A stretch of DNA of 64,000 nucleotides from NCBI GenBank assembly GCA_001414345.1, contig LLCB01000014.1:1-64000 (forward strand). Reading direction: 5' to 3'. Both the position numbers and the translations under genes were made by a program. This DNA is from Hymenoscyphus infarciens (lineage: Eukaryota > Ascomycota > Leotiomycetes > Helotiales > Helotiaceae). Below, in pieces: positions 1-11,996 of the stretch; the stretch's first letter is position 1; each line of letters opens with the position of its first letter. The notes under the pieces were generated by a model, which saw only the letters and a program-made list of their open reading frames with translations, ran no database searches and was not told the DNA's origin.

Positions 1-132
1 ATAGAGAGGGGGAATTTAAATTAGAAATTATTCTCTTTTATACTTATAGAAAGTAACATTTTACGATTTACGATTTCCTATTTGCGATTTAGTTAATCCG
101 ACTTTTTGGTGCATTCAGGATGCCGTACCAGC

Positions 133-1263
133 ATGGGTGATCACTCTACCTCGTCAGCTACGAACGATGAACAATCGGCTTTTGTCTCTGATATTACAAA
201 CTCGTCCAAGGTTGGCCCCACCAATTTCAATGCGTCACATACCCAAACATCCAAACCACTCCAGCAGAACAAACCCTTGATTAGCACACACGAGGGCCCG
301 ACATGCACGCACTCCAAAATGTTATTGAGCTTCCAAGACCTACCAACGGAAATGAGGTTTATGATTTGGGACTCTTGTATAGAATCCAGGGTAGTTGAAG
401 TTCGGCTGGAGCCACGTTGGTCAAGCAAGGGCAACTACGATTTCGTAACCACTCCACACAATCCAGTTGTTGTACATATCAACCAAGAATCTCGACACCG
501 ATATCTCAAAAAATACCTCAATATCGGAAGCCGGGACAGCCTCAACAGTGTTTATTTCCATCCTGAATTCGATATACTTTACCTCAGAGATGGTGGAATT
601 ACAGCTCGGAATATAGTTGAGCGTACTGTTGGCCGTCTTCCACACAAGAACCGTATACAAAACCTCGCATGCCACTCTCGCTTTATCACTGGAGATCCAA
701 ACATTCTTGGCAATCCTCACTCGAATGACCTGCCCCTGATATTCAAATTCCCATCATTAAAACGGTTCTTCAACGCCTCACATTTCTCAGACTACCACAA
801 CGACTGCTTTGATCGTGGGAAATCGTATGACTACAGCAAAAGTCTTACCCTCAAACAAAAGGCGTTTGGCAAGCAACTTTATTTCGGAAATGCTCTTGCG
901 AAAAACCGCACATACTTTGCCAACCTAGGCCAAAGTAGCTACAGCGGAATTTCTGAAAACAGCGATCTTTCTCGACGAATGGTCTCTCGTTTTCTCCAAG
1001 CCCAAGTTCACAACGGATGGATAACATGTCAACAGGTGTGGGATAGAATGCTTACAGAGGTTGCTACCACGAGCTCTCTTGGCGAGCTGTGGTGTACAGT
1101 AGTTCCGCAACCAGTAGAATTTTTTGATCTGCTTGTATTTGACGAGCATATTCCAGATGAGGAGTACTCACATCAATTCAGTACCCCTGTCAAGTGGAAC
1201 AGCAATAGGATATGTCAAGGGAGGCCATGGCTGTTTGGGGTGGGATCACTGGATCTAGTGTAG
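133..1263 (+). CDS. 2EXR domain-containing protein
   Basis: Intronless reading frame of 376 codons. The frame stays open upstream to 106, but only through a TTG; the first ATG is at 133. From residue about 62 it has the 2EXR signature: FQDLPTEMRFMIWDSC, then a stretch of beta-type sequence, then VVVHINQESRHRYLKKY and a conserved tail resembling VYFHPEFDILYL. 2EXR proteins are a large fungal family of unknown molecular function. The first 60 residues are Ser/Thr/Asn-rich and look disordered. The C-terminal half (from about residue 200) is not recognisable beyond the family. It is one of four 2EXR loci in the window (see 56980, 58640 and 62332). I am sure of the family; the start codon is less certain because an internal ATG lies right before the domain. 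Confidence 0.85.
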   Translation: MGDHSTSSATNDEQSAFVSDITNSSKVGPTNFNASHTQTSKPLQQNKPLISTHEGPTCTHSKMLLSFQDLPTEMRFMIWDSCIESRVVEVRLEPRWSSKGNYDFVTTPHNPVVVHINQESRHRYLKKYLNIGSRDSLNSVYFHPEFDILYLRDGGITARNIVERTVGRLPHKNRIQNLACHSRFITGDPNILGNPHSNDLPLIFKFPSLKRFFNASHFSDYHNDCFDRGKSYDYSKSLTLKQKAFGKQLYFGNALAKNRTYFANLGQSSYSGISENSDLSRRMVSRFLQAQVHNGWITCQQVWDRMLTEVATTSSLGELWCTVVPQPVEFFDLLVFDEHIPDEEYSHQFSTPVKWNSNRICQGRPWLFGVGSLDLV

Positions 1264-1451
1264 CTAATAGTATATTTTTAATAAAATGATGCAGCATTCT
1301 CTAAACTAACCAAGATTTCGAAGAGAATTTGTGAAAAGATTGAGTAACAGATTCTGAGCTTACTGTCTAGATTATCGTAGCTCCCTCCATCCTCAATCTC
1401 CTCGGCATCTCTTCCTCACCTAAAACAAATTCCAAACCAGCGCCATCACCA

Positions 1452-2815
1452 TCAATGAAGTTTCAACAACTTTCTCATCCCCTCCTGGACCTCCTCCACG
1501 ATATCCCCTGCCCCCTTGACACTCCTCACAAGCCCAACCCCCGTCCCAGCATAAGTACACATCCTCCCTCCCTCCTTGCCCCAGCCCTCTTGCCCCTTGG
1601 TACTAGCCTCCCTATAAAGCCTCTTGTTCTCCTCCTCATCCATCCCCTTCTCACTATCCCAGAAAGTATCATTCAAAACCCCCCTCCCCCCATACTCCCC
1701 CGGCCACCCCGGCGTCCCCCTAATCTGATCATAAACACTACTCCTTTTCGTACTCACGCCCCCATCCGAAGCATGTAACACCGCATCCTGATATCCCTTC
1801 GCGAGTTCTGCCTCATGGGAAGCCAGGAAACGTGTTCCCAAGCAAATTCCGTTTGCACCAAGCATGATAGCGGCTGCGGCACCCCGGGCATCGATTATTC
1901 CGCCTGCTGCTATGAGAGGGATATCTTCAAAATTCGCGGCTGCAAGGGCGTCTGAGCATTCTGGGAGGAGGGCGATGATACTTGATGATTGGTTCAAACC
2001 GTGACCGCCGGCATCGGAACCTTGGATTACGAAGACCTCTGGTTTGCATGATTGAGCTAGGGAGAGGGTGGTGGCTACTGTGCCGGTTTGGATCCAGATT
2101 TTTGTGAGGGAGTTGGTTGCTTTTAGGAGGGCGTGGGACCAGGTTATCTGGGGAGGTGGTCAGCTTTTCTTGTTTTGCAGAGTTTAAAGCAATCTAGCAA
2201 TGGATAGTAAAGGTGGCAATCCGTAGATACTCCAGGTTCGTATCTGCCTGCCTTTCTCGTTGTTCCAACTCTTCAGAATAATTCAAGGTGGTTGAGTTAA
2301 TTCATTTGGAACAATGAAGCTTGATTGTCCCAATGGTTACTTTGGATTATTCTGTGGGTTTGGAAGAACGAGAAGGTCAAACCAGGTACTTGTTTACTGC
2401 CGCCTTTATTTTCCACCGAAGATAGTTCAGCTTGTAGCAATATATGACTTACAAGATCCTCAGTCTTCTCGGGAGCAAACAGCCAAACCGCCGCCGGCTT
2501 CAACTCCGATTCCTCAATTGCTTTGACAGCATCAGGGAGAGACGCGCCCCAGCAAATAAAACCCACGCCTATTGGAAGTACTCCCTTAGGAGTGTTGGGT
2601 ATCGGTGATGATTGAAAAGATTTGGTGCATTGGGATAACAGGTCGGGTAGAGTTGAGACATCCGTCCCGCAGCCGAGAAACCCGATGCCGCCCGCTCGGG
2701 AGACTGCAATAGCTAGAGGGGCAGTTGATATCAGTCTCATGGGAGCCGAAGTGATGAGAGGTGTGGTTATCCAGGGGTAATCCCTTTGAAGGGTTTGGGT
2801 ATGAGTTGTAGACAT
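1452..2815 (-). CDS. Nitronate monooxygenase (2-nitropropane dioxygenase family)
   Basis: Two exons on the minus strand: 2815-2453 and 2147-1452, joined in phase 0 through GTAAGT...CCCCAG. The product is 352 aa. It is an FMN-dependent enzyme of the NPD/NMO family, which oxidises nitronates. Visible features: N-terminal LITSAPMRLISTAPLAIAVS with the glycine-rich GGIGFLGCG; the QGSDAGGHG motif in exon 2; and the FMN-phosphate segment GGIIDARGAAAAIMLGANG followed by CLGTRF. Length fits the family. An in-frame ATG also exists at 2926 and would add 37 residues rich in Arg, Pro and Phe; this could be a targeting peptide, so the start is open. The 305-bp intron is long for this genome, but both its ends and the phase fit the family alignment exactly. 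It is divergent from RPB11. Confidence 0.9.
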
Positions 2816-3527
2816 CTTGGTAGATAACCGTTGGACTGGTATTTTGGTTGATGGGAGACAACAAGGTGTTTGGAGAAAAGGAAAGCCACAGGGGAAAGGT
2901 CGATAATTCAACCTCGGGTATAACATCGACAGAAACTAGAAATCGGAAGAACTTCCGCAAGGCCGAGAACCAAGATTCGACTAGCAATGTTCGGAACTGT
3001 CTTGTCTTGGTCAGAGCCGCTTGGCTAGCTGTTTTTTATAAAGCGCTAGCTGCCAGGAAGCTGCGTAGAGTGGTGAGCTCAGGTGACTGACAAAACGGCT
3101 TTCTGTCGTTGGATTAAGTCGTACAACATATTTCAACCCCAATAGGGAAATGAATAGAAGAGATGATAGGTATGAACTTCAACGTGGATGTTTTTCCTCG
3201 GAGTGATGTTTGTCGAAGTGAAGCTGAGCTGACCCACAATCTTCCCCGCCATTTCTCTTGGCATCCACTAACCACAATCAGCACTAGTGCATCCAGGAGC
3301 CGCATGGCATTGAGGCATTGAGCTCTGGAAAGGAAAGTCTTCGGCTATTTCTCCGTTAAACTAACTCCAAACCATCAACATTACTTTGCGACCTTACTTA
3401 CCCTCTCTTTGCAAGTTCTTTTTGGTTAGGATTAATAGAGGTATGCTACTGAATTGACAGGTGAATCCGCGAATGCACTGCTAACTTTTTCTTGCAGTTG
3501 TAGAAGTTGTAGAAATAGAGTGAAATC
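2816..3527. promoter_or_regulatory. Shared upstream region of the nitronate monooxygenase and RPB11 genes
   Basis: About 700 bp between two divergent starts, with no supported gene; the open frames here are short and overlap both strands. It must hold both promoters. The RPB11 side has pyrimidine-rich stretches and a possible 5' UTR intron acceptor (cttgcag) just before the start at 3528. I can name no specific factor site. Confidence 0.4.
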
Positions 3528-4267
3528 ATGAACGCCCCCGATAGGTAAGTCGGCACCGCCGCTCCTTCCTCGACTTTCCCACCTTCGCTCTCCGAGTCGA
3601 GTCGCTCTCTAGCGATGCATCACCTGCAATACTCGACCGAGTCTACATCTTTCACTCCAATCCCGCGACGATGCGCATTCTCTTTCCACAACACCAACCT
3701 TCCAGTCCTGACCGCGCAACAAAGAAACATCGCGAACCACAACCGGCACCATGATTATTACTGACGAAGAACCAAGATTCGAGCTCTTCCTCCTAGGAGA
3801 TGACGAGAAGAAGTGTTTCGAGACTGCAGATACCCGTATGCACCCCTCGCCCTCGATCTACCCCGCCTGATCAGCCAGCTAACCCTCCCTCGCACACAGG
3901 AACCCCAAACTCCTCAGTCTTCACCTTTAACAAGGAAGATCACACCCTCGCCAACATGCTCCGGGCCCACCTCCTAAAAGACCCCCATATCCTCTTCTCA
4001 GGCTACAAAGGTTCGTCCCTTTCCCCTCCCCCAAAAAACCACCCAACCCATGCGCGATAACTAACATTGATCCCAAATCCAGTCTCTCACCCCCTCTTCG
4101 CGAAGTTCGAGCTAAGAATCCAAACCGACGGCGAGGTAACGCCCAAAGAAGCGCTTCTCAACTGCTGCAAGACCCTCGTTCACGATCTCGCGGTCCTGAG
4201 TCGTGAGTTCACAAAGGAATATGAATTGCGAAAGATGGTTGCTGGGGATGCGGGTGCTGATAAATGA
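3528..4267 (+). CDS. RPB11: DNA-directed RNA polymerase II subunit RPB11
   Basis: Four exons: 3528-3544, 3777-3835, 3900-4010 and 4083-4267, all with GT-AG introns (232, 64 and 72 bp) and consistent phase, giving 123 aa. It begins [18 protein letters not shown], then has the family core [40 protein letters not shown] and the C-terminal helix ending in [15 protein letters not shown]11 pairs with RPB3 in the alpha-like heterodimer that nucleates Pol II assembly. The tiny 17-nt first exon would be missed by a simple ORF scan; it is supported by the conserved MNAPDRFELFLL start. Length matches the family. This is a core single-copy gene and a reliable anchor for the window. Confidence 0.96.
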
Positions 4268-6576
4268 GAGAGATATCTGCACGCAGATCGAGAGGGCAAA
4301 AGGATGAGTGGTCAGTTGACTGGAGTTTGGAGGCTTGCATGACTTTGGGCGTTTACGGAAAATACTTTGCCTCATAACATGGGATATGAAAAGGGTCGAG
4401 GGCAAATGGGGATGGTGGAGTTGTTGCTAGTGGCATACTCGTAATTGAGATGTTCTTTATATCTATGAACCTGGAGTGCTCTTCGATTCTCTACATTTTC
4501 ATATTTGCGTTGCGATCTGCAGGTCGCCATTTCTCAAAGCTTCTGCGAGTGCAGTATGATTTCTTGTCTTCACACTCGTGGTTCGCCCTATGCACCAATT
4601 TCGAGGACTTTGTCGATGATTTGCGACGTGAGTTAAGCTAGGGTGGTTAACACTTGTCGAATGTTTAAAGATTGTATTTTCTTATATTTGTTTTTTACTT
4701 ATGCTATTGGTAGGTTACCTACTAATTGCGTGGGCTATTCCCGGGCTACCTGGAAACAGCAGCATTACGAGGTCGAGGGAAAATCATAAGAAGAGAGATG
4801 ATTTAGTAGTACTTTAATTCTACCTATACGGGTACAAGTCTAATTCTTTGTTATTCTTTATTTTTCTTATTTGGAATTATGTCTATGCGTAGGCTTCCTA
4901 CTACTTGCCGGGGAAGTAAAGCTATCGGTGTGTTACCTGGAAACAGTAACAACCCAAGGTTCTAAATTGTTACATGGTTCAGTCAAGTATCGCAGTGCAT
5001 CTATCAATGCTCCAAGGAAGTTTTCGTTGACGATTTAGGCGAGAAATGCTTTAGGCTCTCCCATCGCGTCTCCCCTGTTCTATCGAGGGTAGATTCACAT
5101 AATGCTACGTATTTTCGACACACGCTTCAACTTCCAAGTAACCTGCCGATTGATATCCCAAAGAGGGTCATCAAGTAGCAGAACTTTCGGACTCTTCTCC
5201 TATTTGACAGCGTTCCTGGTAGGCCTTCCTTCGAGTGTTCTTTTCCAATTAGTCTTGCACGCGCTTGGAAATTGTTTTGATTTCTGCGTTCGTGTAGTCT
5301 CCCTTAGTGAGGTAACGGAAGCTAAGACGCAACGAGGTGTAGGTAGGTAGGATGCTGAGTAAATTTTGAAAAATTATCCGGTCCTCGTCTTGTCCTATGT
5401 AGGCATTGAGACGGTTTTCTAGCGTTCGGGTTCCAGTTGCAAGGGTGAGCTGTGAGTAGATGCTGGAGGCTAGATCAATAGAACTAAATTTTATATAATA
5501 CTTTAGTTAGTTCCTTGAGTGAGGTGCGAAATTCGAACTCACCAACGCCAAGATTGATATTTAGGTGTCGTAAAAACCGAAGGGTCGACATTGTGGTGAA
5601 GAGGGTGGGGGATGTCAAGAGAATCAAAGGAGAAGATCTAGGCTATTTGATGTCCTTGGATATTCTGTCATAATAATACCGTGGGAAAGAGGGGAAATTA
5701 GACTAATAGCACGCACTTGCTACACTTGGCACTTTTTCGTATTTAGCTTTTCTATAGGATGGCGGCTAGAATGTATTTTTTTGTAATACTTCTCATTGTC
5801 TGTCTCGGCTATTCCGACACCTCTATATTTTTACATCACCTACGCTAGATACTGAAAATGAAAAAGTTATAGAAATATATTCAAGTTTCGTACCAAAAAA
5901 GCTTCATTCTAGTTATTTCCTCAAAAAATTACGCTCTTAGATTGTATTACACTACTACTTTCCTATGTTTTTGGAGTATATAAAGATCTCTACGTGACTA
6001 TTCAAAATAGTGTTCGAGGTAAAGTTAAGACTTACACTAGCTTAGGGGCACAAATTTAGTAGCAACCGGTAGTATTCTTACTGTTTCTAAATAATGACGT
6101 GGCTATGCTTCAAAATTGATAAGAAAATCTACAGATCCTAGATACCGAAACACTGCTGCTTCCAACACTAAAAACCCAATCATCATCCACTGAGCTAAAA
6201 CCGCCTGGCTTAAAACCCCCTTATCTTGGACCGAGACTAAAGGGTTTTGTCCTTCGCATACACCGAGAAATAAAAGGGGGGGGGATGCCCCCAAAGTCAC
6301 TCGAGTAGTTATATCAAAAGACCAAACGCAAGAATGCGGTTCTGAAAGGATGCTACGCCATTGTCTGTGAAGGAAATTTTTTTTTTTTTAAGAATTAAAT
6401 TGCAGTAGACGGTTGCTTCATATCTACATTAAAACCAGTCTTTCCACTTGAGAGAAGAACGTCAAATTTCATTACAAGAGCTAGACTTTGACGGGTGTCT
6501 CATTATTTTTTTTTAAAAAAAAAAAATAGATGCGGAATTGCTGAAAGTCATCACTTGTCAAAAGTGTGGGACCTAC
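4268..6576. other. Gene-free region
   Basis: 2.3 kb with only short, unconvincing open frames. The first 200 bp are probably the RPB11 3' UTR. Two diverged copies of one sequence lie at about 4705-4780 and 4885-4960; both hold a taggttacctacta-like stretch followed by ctacctggaaacag / gttacctggaaacag. Homopolymer T and A tracts near 6370 and 6510 precede the glyoxal-oxidase pseudogene 3' end. I see no RNA gene. Confidence 0.5.
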
Positions 6577-8120
6577 TTAACCCAAGGTAATCCAAGTACT
6601 ATTTGAAGGTGCCCCATTATTAATAACAAAAAGCAGATAAACAGTAAAAGTATTCTCAGTCAAATAAGTGAGAGGAAGGAATCATAAACACTCACCCAGG
6701 AGGTATCACATTTGCATCCCTAGGCGCAATGACAGTATAAGTGTAGGAAATCGCTACTGCGGCAAACCCAGCCCCAGGAATGTAGAATCCACTCGCGATA
6801 AGTAATATTTCACAGCGCCTCTTGCCCTGGCTCCTCCAACGAGTTGTGTCGCAATTGTATAATTGGAGTTATAAAATCTCTTTGCTGGAGATATGGAGGT
6901 AATTAGGCGGGGTAGAAGGGTTAAGAGATAGGGTGGTGTAAATATCTCAACACGGTACTTGGATGGGAATGCAGACGTTTGCCGCTGTTGTTGCTGTAGA
7001 GCGCAGATGTGGCCATTGTTGTAGAAATATAGCCATCTTTACTGACCCGGATTTGTTGTTCCGTTCAGGTGACTTGAGGGTGAGGTGAAAAGATACGAAG
7101 TGTAAGGAAGATACTGTTGTTCCTGCTTTGCTGTACCCGACAACTGGATTGGATCCACCTACAAGCATATCCCCCTGTTTTGATATATTAGCCATCTAGA
7201 GAGCTATGTTGCACTTGGTGGATAGCATACTGATGGGAGTAAAGTTGCGACGGAATAGTACATGCGTGGTATCGCCGTCGATGGCAGACTCGTAAAATGA
7301 CTTCCTGCAGCTACACTTGGATGATAAATTATGGGAATAAATACAGGAGCCTAAATTAGTGAGTATTTTGGACATATGGTTTTGGTAAAAGCTTACATCT
7401 GCTTGTAAACCACCGGCAGACCCAGTTCGAGCACCGTTGATGAAAAGAATCGTTCCGTCAGGCAGCTATACCGTCATAACGCATGCTAAATTAGGCGTCG
7501 TATCGTCCCTAACCCAAGTAGGGAATACACTGTTACAACGTAGGATCGATTTTCCGACAATCGTCTAACCCCTTTAGTGCAGGCATATCACCTGAACAGC
7601 TGCTACATAGCAATACACTTGGTCTGCAATCCGGGTCCTGTAGGGGCAACAATACTGCTGTAGCTGAAGAGGGGAACGTCCGGGGTTGAAGTGGTGTATC
7701 GGGAAGCGTTTTGATCAAAACATCATTAGCGAAACCCTAAATTACAGAACGGTTTCTAGCAACAACGAAGACGTAATCCTTTACCCCGCGTGTATTAGGA
7801 AGGATATAAACTAGTGTGGTTAGCGTAAGCTTAAATTTCTATCTCTGACAAATTGAATTCTTTCTGGGGACAAAGTTCTCGGCAGCAGTAAACTGAAGGA
7901 TTGGCAAAGTCACTGGGCTTTTGGCTTGGTTCCATCTTTTTTTGCTGCATTTGATTGGAAGTGAGAACGGGGAGTTTTGAAAGTGTCAAAACTAAATCTA
8001 CTTACATGCTCTCATATGTTGATACGTTGATAGATGCCTCGTTCAATACCAGACCGCCAACGTTTGAGCCATCTATGATTAAGTTTACCGGTCCGGTAGC
8101 CCTGCCGATTCCTCAAGACA
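6577..8120 (-). pseudogene. Glyoxal oxidase-like (copper radical oxidase) pseudogene
   Basis: Family blocks appear in order on the minus strand: GGLVLNEASIN (near 8050), LVYILPNTRGVKDYVFVVA (near 7800), PLQPRTFPSSATAVLLPL (near 7680), LPDGTILFINGARTGSAGG (near 7420), FTSLPSTAIPRMYYSVATL (near 7260), GDMLVGGSNP (near 7160), FPSKYRVEIFTPPYLL (near 6960), AISYTYTVIAPRDANVIPPG (near 6720) and LLFVINNGAPSNSTWITLG with stop at 6577. These are glyoxal oxidase / galactose-oxidase-like domains in C-terminal order. The gene is broken: TAG replaces Trp in RSVI*GFANDV, another TAG precedes LPDG, a frame change separates the DDC and LPDG blocks, and the Tyr-His copper-ligand pair reads YY. Several changes are C-to-T / G-to-A. 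The N-terminal third is not recoverable. Some frame jumps could be introns, but the in-frame stops cannot be explained that way. Confidence 0.82.
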
Positions 8121-8152
8121 TGTTCCGACTTCTAAGAATCTTGGTTGTAAGC

Positions 8153-8190
8153 GATGTGTGATGTCGCAAGGGATGTGTGATGTCGCAAGG
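8153..8190. repeat. 19-bp tandem duplication
   Basis: Two identical copies of gatgtgtgatgtcgcaagg abut at 8153-8171 and 8172-8190. They lie at the upstream edge of the glyoxal-oxidase pseudogene; a 19-bp duplication would shift any reading frame. Confidence 0.9.
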
Positions 8191-9772
8191 GAGGCTTTTA
8201 AGATTCCTCCGGGACCAGGGCTGTTTGGTTACGTTTACGCATGAATTGAAGCAATTGGCATGCTGCAGAAATCATACCACCAACGGGCAAACAATACTTG
8301 GCCTTCACAAGTTCCAATCAATTCCATTTGAAGGTACGGCTTTGCTGCAGAAGGATTTTAATACAGTTACCGGCTACATATATTAGTACCGTTCTAGGAA
8401 AGTGCTACAGCAAAGGATACAAAAACCTGCAAACCCGGGAAGTGCGTGGGTGAGTCTTCAACGGAGATGAAGATACAGTAGCAGATAACGGGAATTGGGG
8501 ATGGGAATTTAGAAATGCATTTTGAAAGACGTAGGCTGACCGTGGCGTCGGGACGCGCGTACCCTTTTTAATTGGCAAGAGCTAAGCCGCATACTTCTAG
8601 AAGAAAATCGAGTAACTAATTAAATGTTATTTCTGACAGCTGGGAACCTTGAAATCGTGCGAGTGTTGCATCAAAAAAAGAAGGTTCAGGTTTAACGTTT
8701 ATTCAGAGGCTTGAATGAAAAACGTAAAGTTAAATCCGCACGTTTTTGTCCGAGGTTTACAGAACTTACACATGATTGACGCATGCTTAGAGCCGACTGT
8801 ATTCTTACGAATCTCAAAAGGATGACCAAAGTAATTTCTTGAAAATCAAATATCCTGAAACGTAATTTTAGAAGAAAAGTTGTCAGCCACACTCCACGTG
8901 ACAGGAACCACATTTCACAGTCGCTTGCCCCTTTGGGACTCCCTTGTAAAGTTTTCTTTTTTACCCCGTGGAGCTTTGACCCTATAGTCGTCTTTAGTGA
9001 AATAAACCTTAAACAGGGGGATCACTTTATATACTTTTAGGGGTTTTTTGGTCTCATAAAATGTGGCAGGTTCCTCATTTGGATAATCTTTGTCACATGT
9101 ACGCTAAGCTGCGCTAAGATCATGCGCGGAAGCAGCGGAATCAAAATAAGCTTTACTTAAGTTTTTTTTCCCGGCGCTACGTCGTCCCAGGCGAAAACTA
9201 ATACGGCAGAAGCGAAATGACCCCTATGAAAATCGGCGGAAAAGCCGTAGCCCACAAAATCTATAGTAATAGTTTGGCCTAAGACGAAGTATTAAAACTG
9301 CAATGCCGATCGCATCTCGGGCCCGTCATTTCCTCTTCGTATTAAAATCAAAACAAGTTTATTCCCCTGGAACTGCATGGCAAGCGCCTTGTCGGGTCGT
9401 TATCAAGCCGATCCGGTCTTTTACTTCTACTTCGTCCTAGACCTTTTAAACAATAAACCAGGAGCGTCACTTTATAGAGTTTTTAGGGCCCGTTTCTGGG
9501 TAGCGTGAAGCCTCGTAAACGTGGCGATTACCCAATTGGAATAACGTTTATTTGAAGACTATAGCCGCGTTCATCTGTGAGAGAGGCTCGATCATCGGCA
9601 GATGCAAATGGAAGAATAGCAGCAAGAGAGATCGTCGGTGCTTCAGAGCTTAGCTTAGCTTGTCTGGACTGTTGTCTGTTGATAAATGCCTTTGGCTATG
9701 TTCAATTCAATATATGATCCCGCGAGTGCGAGCTAATGTTGCGTGAATTTTCACACCACATTGAACATCATA
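8191..9772. other. Non-coding region with diverged repeats, upstream of the MFS gene
   Basis: No supported gene. Two diverged copies of one sequence lie at about 9001-9075 and 9452-9520; both read aaac(c)ag-g-g-tcactttata-a-tttttagg followed by a similar tail. A cgtcccaggcgaaa stretch near 9184 resembles ttcgtcccaggtgaaa near 29852 upstream of the P450. The upstream end may hold unrecognised remains of the glyoxal-oxidase N-terminus. The MFS promoter must lie in the last few hundred bases. Confidence 0.45.
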
Positions 9773-11536
9773 ATGGAAGACATAGAGAATACGAACACTC
9801 TGCCGAAAGGCGACCACACTCAAGTGGCGAGCGAGAAAAATGACTACCAAGAGTCGAATCCTACCACTGAGTCCGACCCACCGCCTACGCGAACAATTCA
9901 TGGCGTCAGTTGGCTACTGGTCGTTGTCTCCCTCATTTCCGCTACCTTTCTTTGGGGCCTCGATGGCACTATAGTCGCTGATATCCAAGCCACCTTTGCC
10001 AAAGACTTCCATGCAACCGACAAGCTGGCCTGGAACTCAGTGTCATTCTTTCTCGGTGCTGCAGCTACGGTGTTGTCGTGGTGAGTATCCACAAATTAGC
10101 AGTCCCCGGTTTCTTATATCATCTGTATCCGACACTGACGATACCGCAGGGGTCAAATATACAGCCATTTCGATTCGAAATGGATTTTCATCTTTTGTGT
10201 CACGGTCTTCGAGATCGGTTCTGCCATTTGTGGTGCGGCTCCATCCGAGTCAGTTCTTATTGCCGGCAGAGCCATTTGCGGTGTGGGAGGCGCCGGAATG
10301 TACACGGGCGTTTTGACACTGCTCTCTCTTACTACCGATGAGAAAGAGCGTGCTCTTTATATGGGTATCCCTGGAATCACCTGGGGAACGGGAACCGTCC
10401 TGGGACCGGTCATTGGAGGAGCATTTGTGCTTCACGCTACCTGGCGGTGGGGATTCTATATCAATCTATGTGTTGGTGCGGCATGTGCTCCGGTATACAT
10501 TTTTCTACTCCCCTCGATTGATCCTCAATCGGGTTCCTCCATCAAAGATCGGCTCAAGAATGTTGACTGGCTTGGAATGGTCCTCCTCTGTGGGGCAGCG
10601 ACAACACTTATCATGGGTATCTGCTTCGGCGGCGTAGATTACCCTTGGAAATCTGCTCGTACGATCGCTCTATTTGTTCTGGCATTCGTTTTTTCCTCAG
10701 CCTTTGGGGTCCAGCAGGGTTTAGTACTCTTCACAAACCATCCTGTCTTTCCAGTCAGTATGGTAAGAAATGCCAGTGTCCTGGCTATATTCTTCAATGA
10801 AGCATGCTCTTCAACAGCCTGCTTCTTACCTATCTATTTTATCCCTCTCTAGTAGGTACCCATCACATACATTATTGAGACGGGGCCTTGGGCTAATTAT
10901 CCCACGTGAAGCTTCCAATATGTGCGCGGTGATTCCCCGCTAAAAGCGGGCATTTACCTGCTGCCTTTCATCTGCGTGATGGTTGCGACGGTGATGGTTT
11001 GTGGAACCGTAGTCGGCAGGACAGGCCGTTGGATGCCATGGTTTTTCTACGGGGGAGCACTTGTGCTTGTCGGCGGAGCACTCATGTATACGGTTGATGA
11101 GACAACCTCCGTGGCCAAGGTTTACGGCTACAGCATTCTCATCGGTTCCGGATCTGGAGCGTATCTTCAAATGCCTTTCAACGTAGCCCAGGGATTTGTG
11201 GAACCGCGTATGATTCCTGCAGCGGTCGGACTGATCACCTGCGCCCAGCTTGCTGCTCCTGCAGTCACGTTGAGCATAGCAAACTCCATCTTCCTTAACA
11301 AGGCAGTCGCTCAGCTTGCACCAATTCTGCCGCCAGATGCGCCCACGCTCCAGGTGGTATCTGGTGTCGGAAGTGATTACCTTTCAAGCCTCGACCGGGG
11401 AAAGCAGGCTGAGGTACTGCATGCTATTGTGCAAAGCATGTCAAATGTCTACATCTTGATAATTTCTTCGGGGGCTTCGACGCTGGTTATGTCAAGCTTT
11501 TTGGTACTGCATTCTCGGTGGTCAGCGAGGTACTAG
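9773..11536 (+). CDS. MFS drug:H+ antiporter, DHA2 (14-TM) family
   Basis: Three exons: 9773-10080, 10150-10851 and 10912-11536, with introns of 69 and 60 bp. The joins keep phase: TG|G gives WGQIYSHFD, and TA|C gives YFQYVRGDS. The product is 544 aa. After a polar tail of about 45 residues come WLLVVVSLISATFLWGLDGT (TM1 with the LDGTIVADIQ motif of DHA2), GRAICGVGGAGMYTG (TM4), and the antiporter motif C region GIPGITWGTGTVLGPVIGG in TM5. Hydrophobic segments continue to the C-terminus. This family exports toxic compounds and secondary metabolites at the plasma membrane. The start is the first ATG in a good context (ataATGGAA). It has no stops or RIP-type damage although it borders the transposon island. 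The substrate cannot be inferred; the nearby P450 is a possible partner only by position. Confidence 0.92.
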
Positions 11537-11996
11537 CTGTTGGACATCTAGCTTGATAGGAGAGATTTCTTAGGAAAAGGTCGGGTCATGATAGTTCTAC
11601 TTGCAATTAGGAGATGTTAGTTTGTATACAAAGCGTAAGAGGTATCAAGTGCCACGGACCAGAAAATTTTCACCAAAACTACTACTTTTTAAAATGATGT
11701 TATAAATCAACAATTCGTTTGAATAAGACGAATACAACATAAATTAAAGAATAAATAGTAACTCAATAATCTCTAAAGAAAACGAAAGCTCTCTATTCTC
11801 TAGTCATCACGAAAAACTTTTGGGTGCTGGCAGAATAGCCTTGTGCTGGCTGTGCTAGATGTGTTGGCTAAGTGTGCCAAGGCCAACTCAGCCCGGCACT
11901 AGTGATGCCAAGGCCGGCTCGCTGTCCGACTCCCGGAGTTGCCCGGTCACATGACTAGCCTCCTGCCTCTTCGCTCAGACGAGGGTTAAAGCGTAT
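11537..11996. other. Transition from gene space into the AT-rich island
   Basis: MFS 3' flank, then an AT-rich stretch (11640-11800), then a GC-richer patch (about 11815-11995) with repeated gtgctggc and ccaaggcc words that looks unmutated. No gene is seen. Confidence 0.4.

Noticed and set aside
8191..9772. N-terminal part of the glyoxal oxidase
   Set aside because: Translation gives no convincing block of the family beyond 8120; I limited the pseudogene to what can be recognised.
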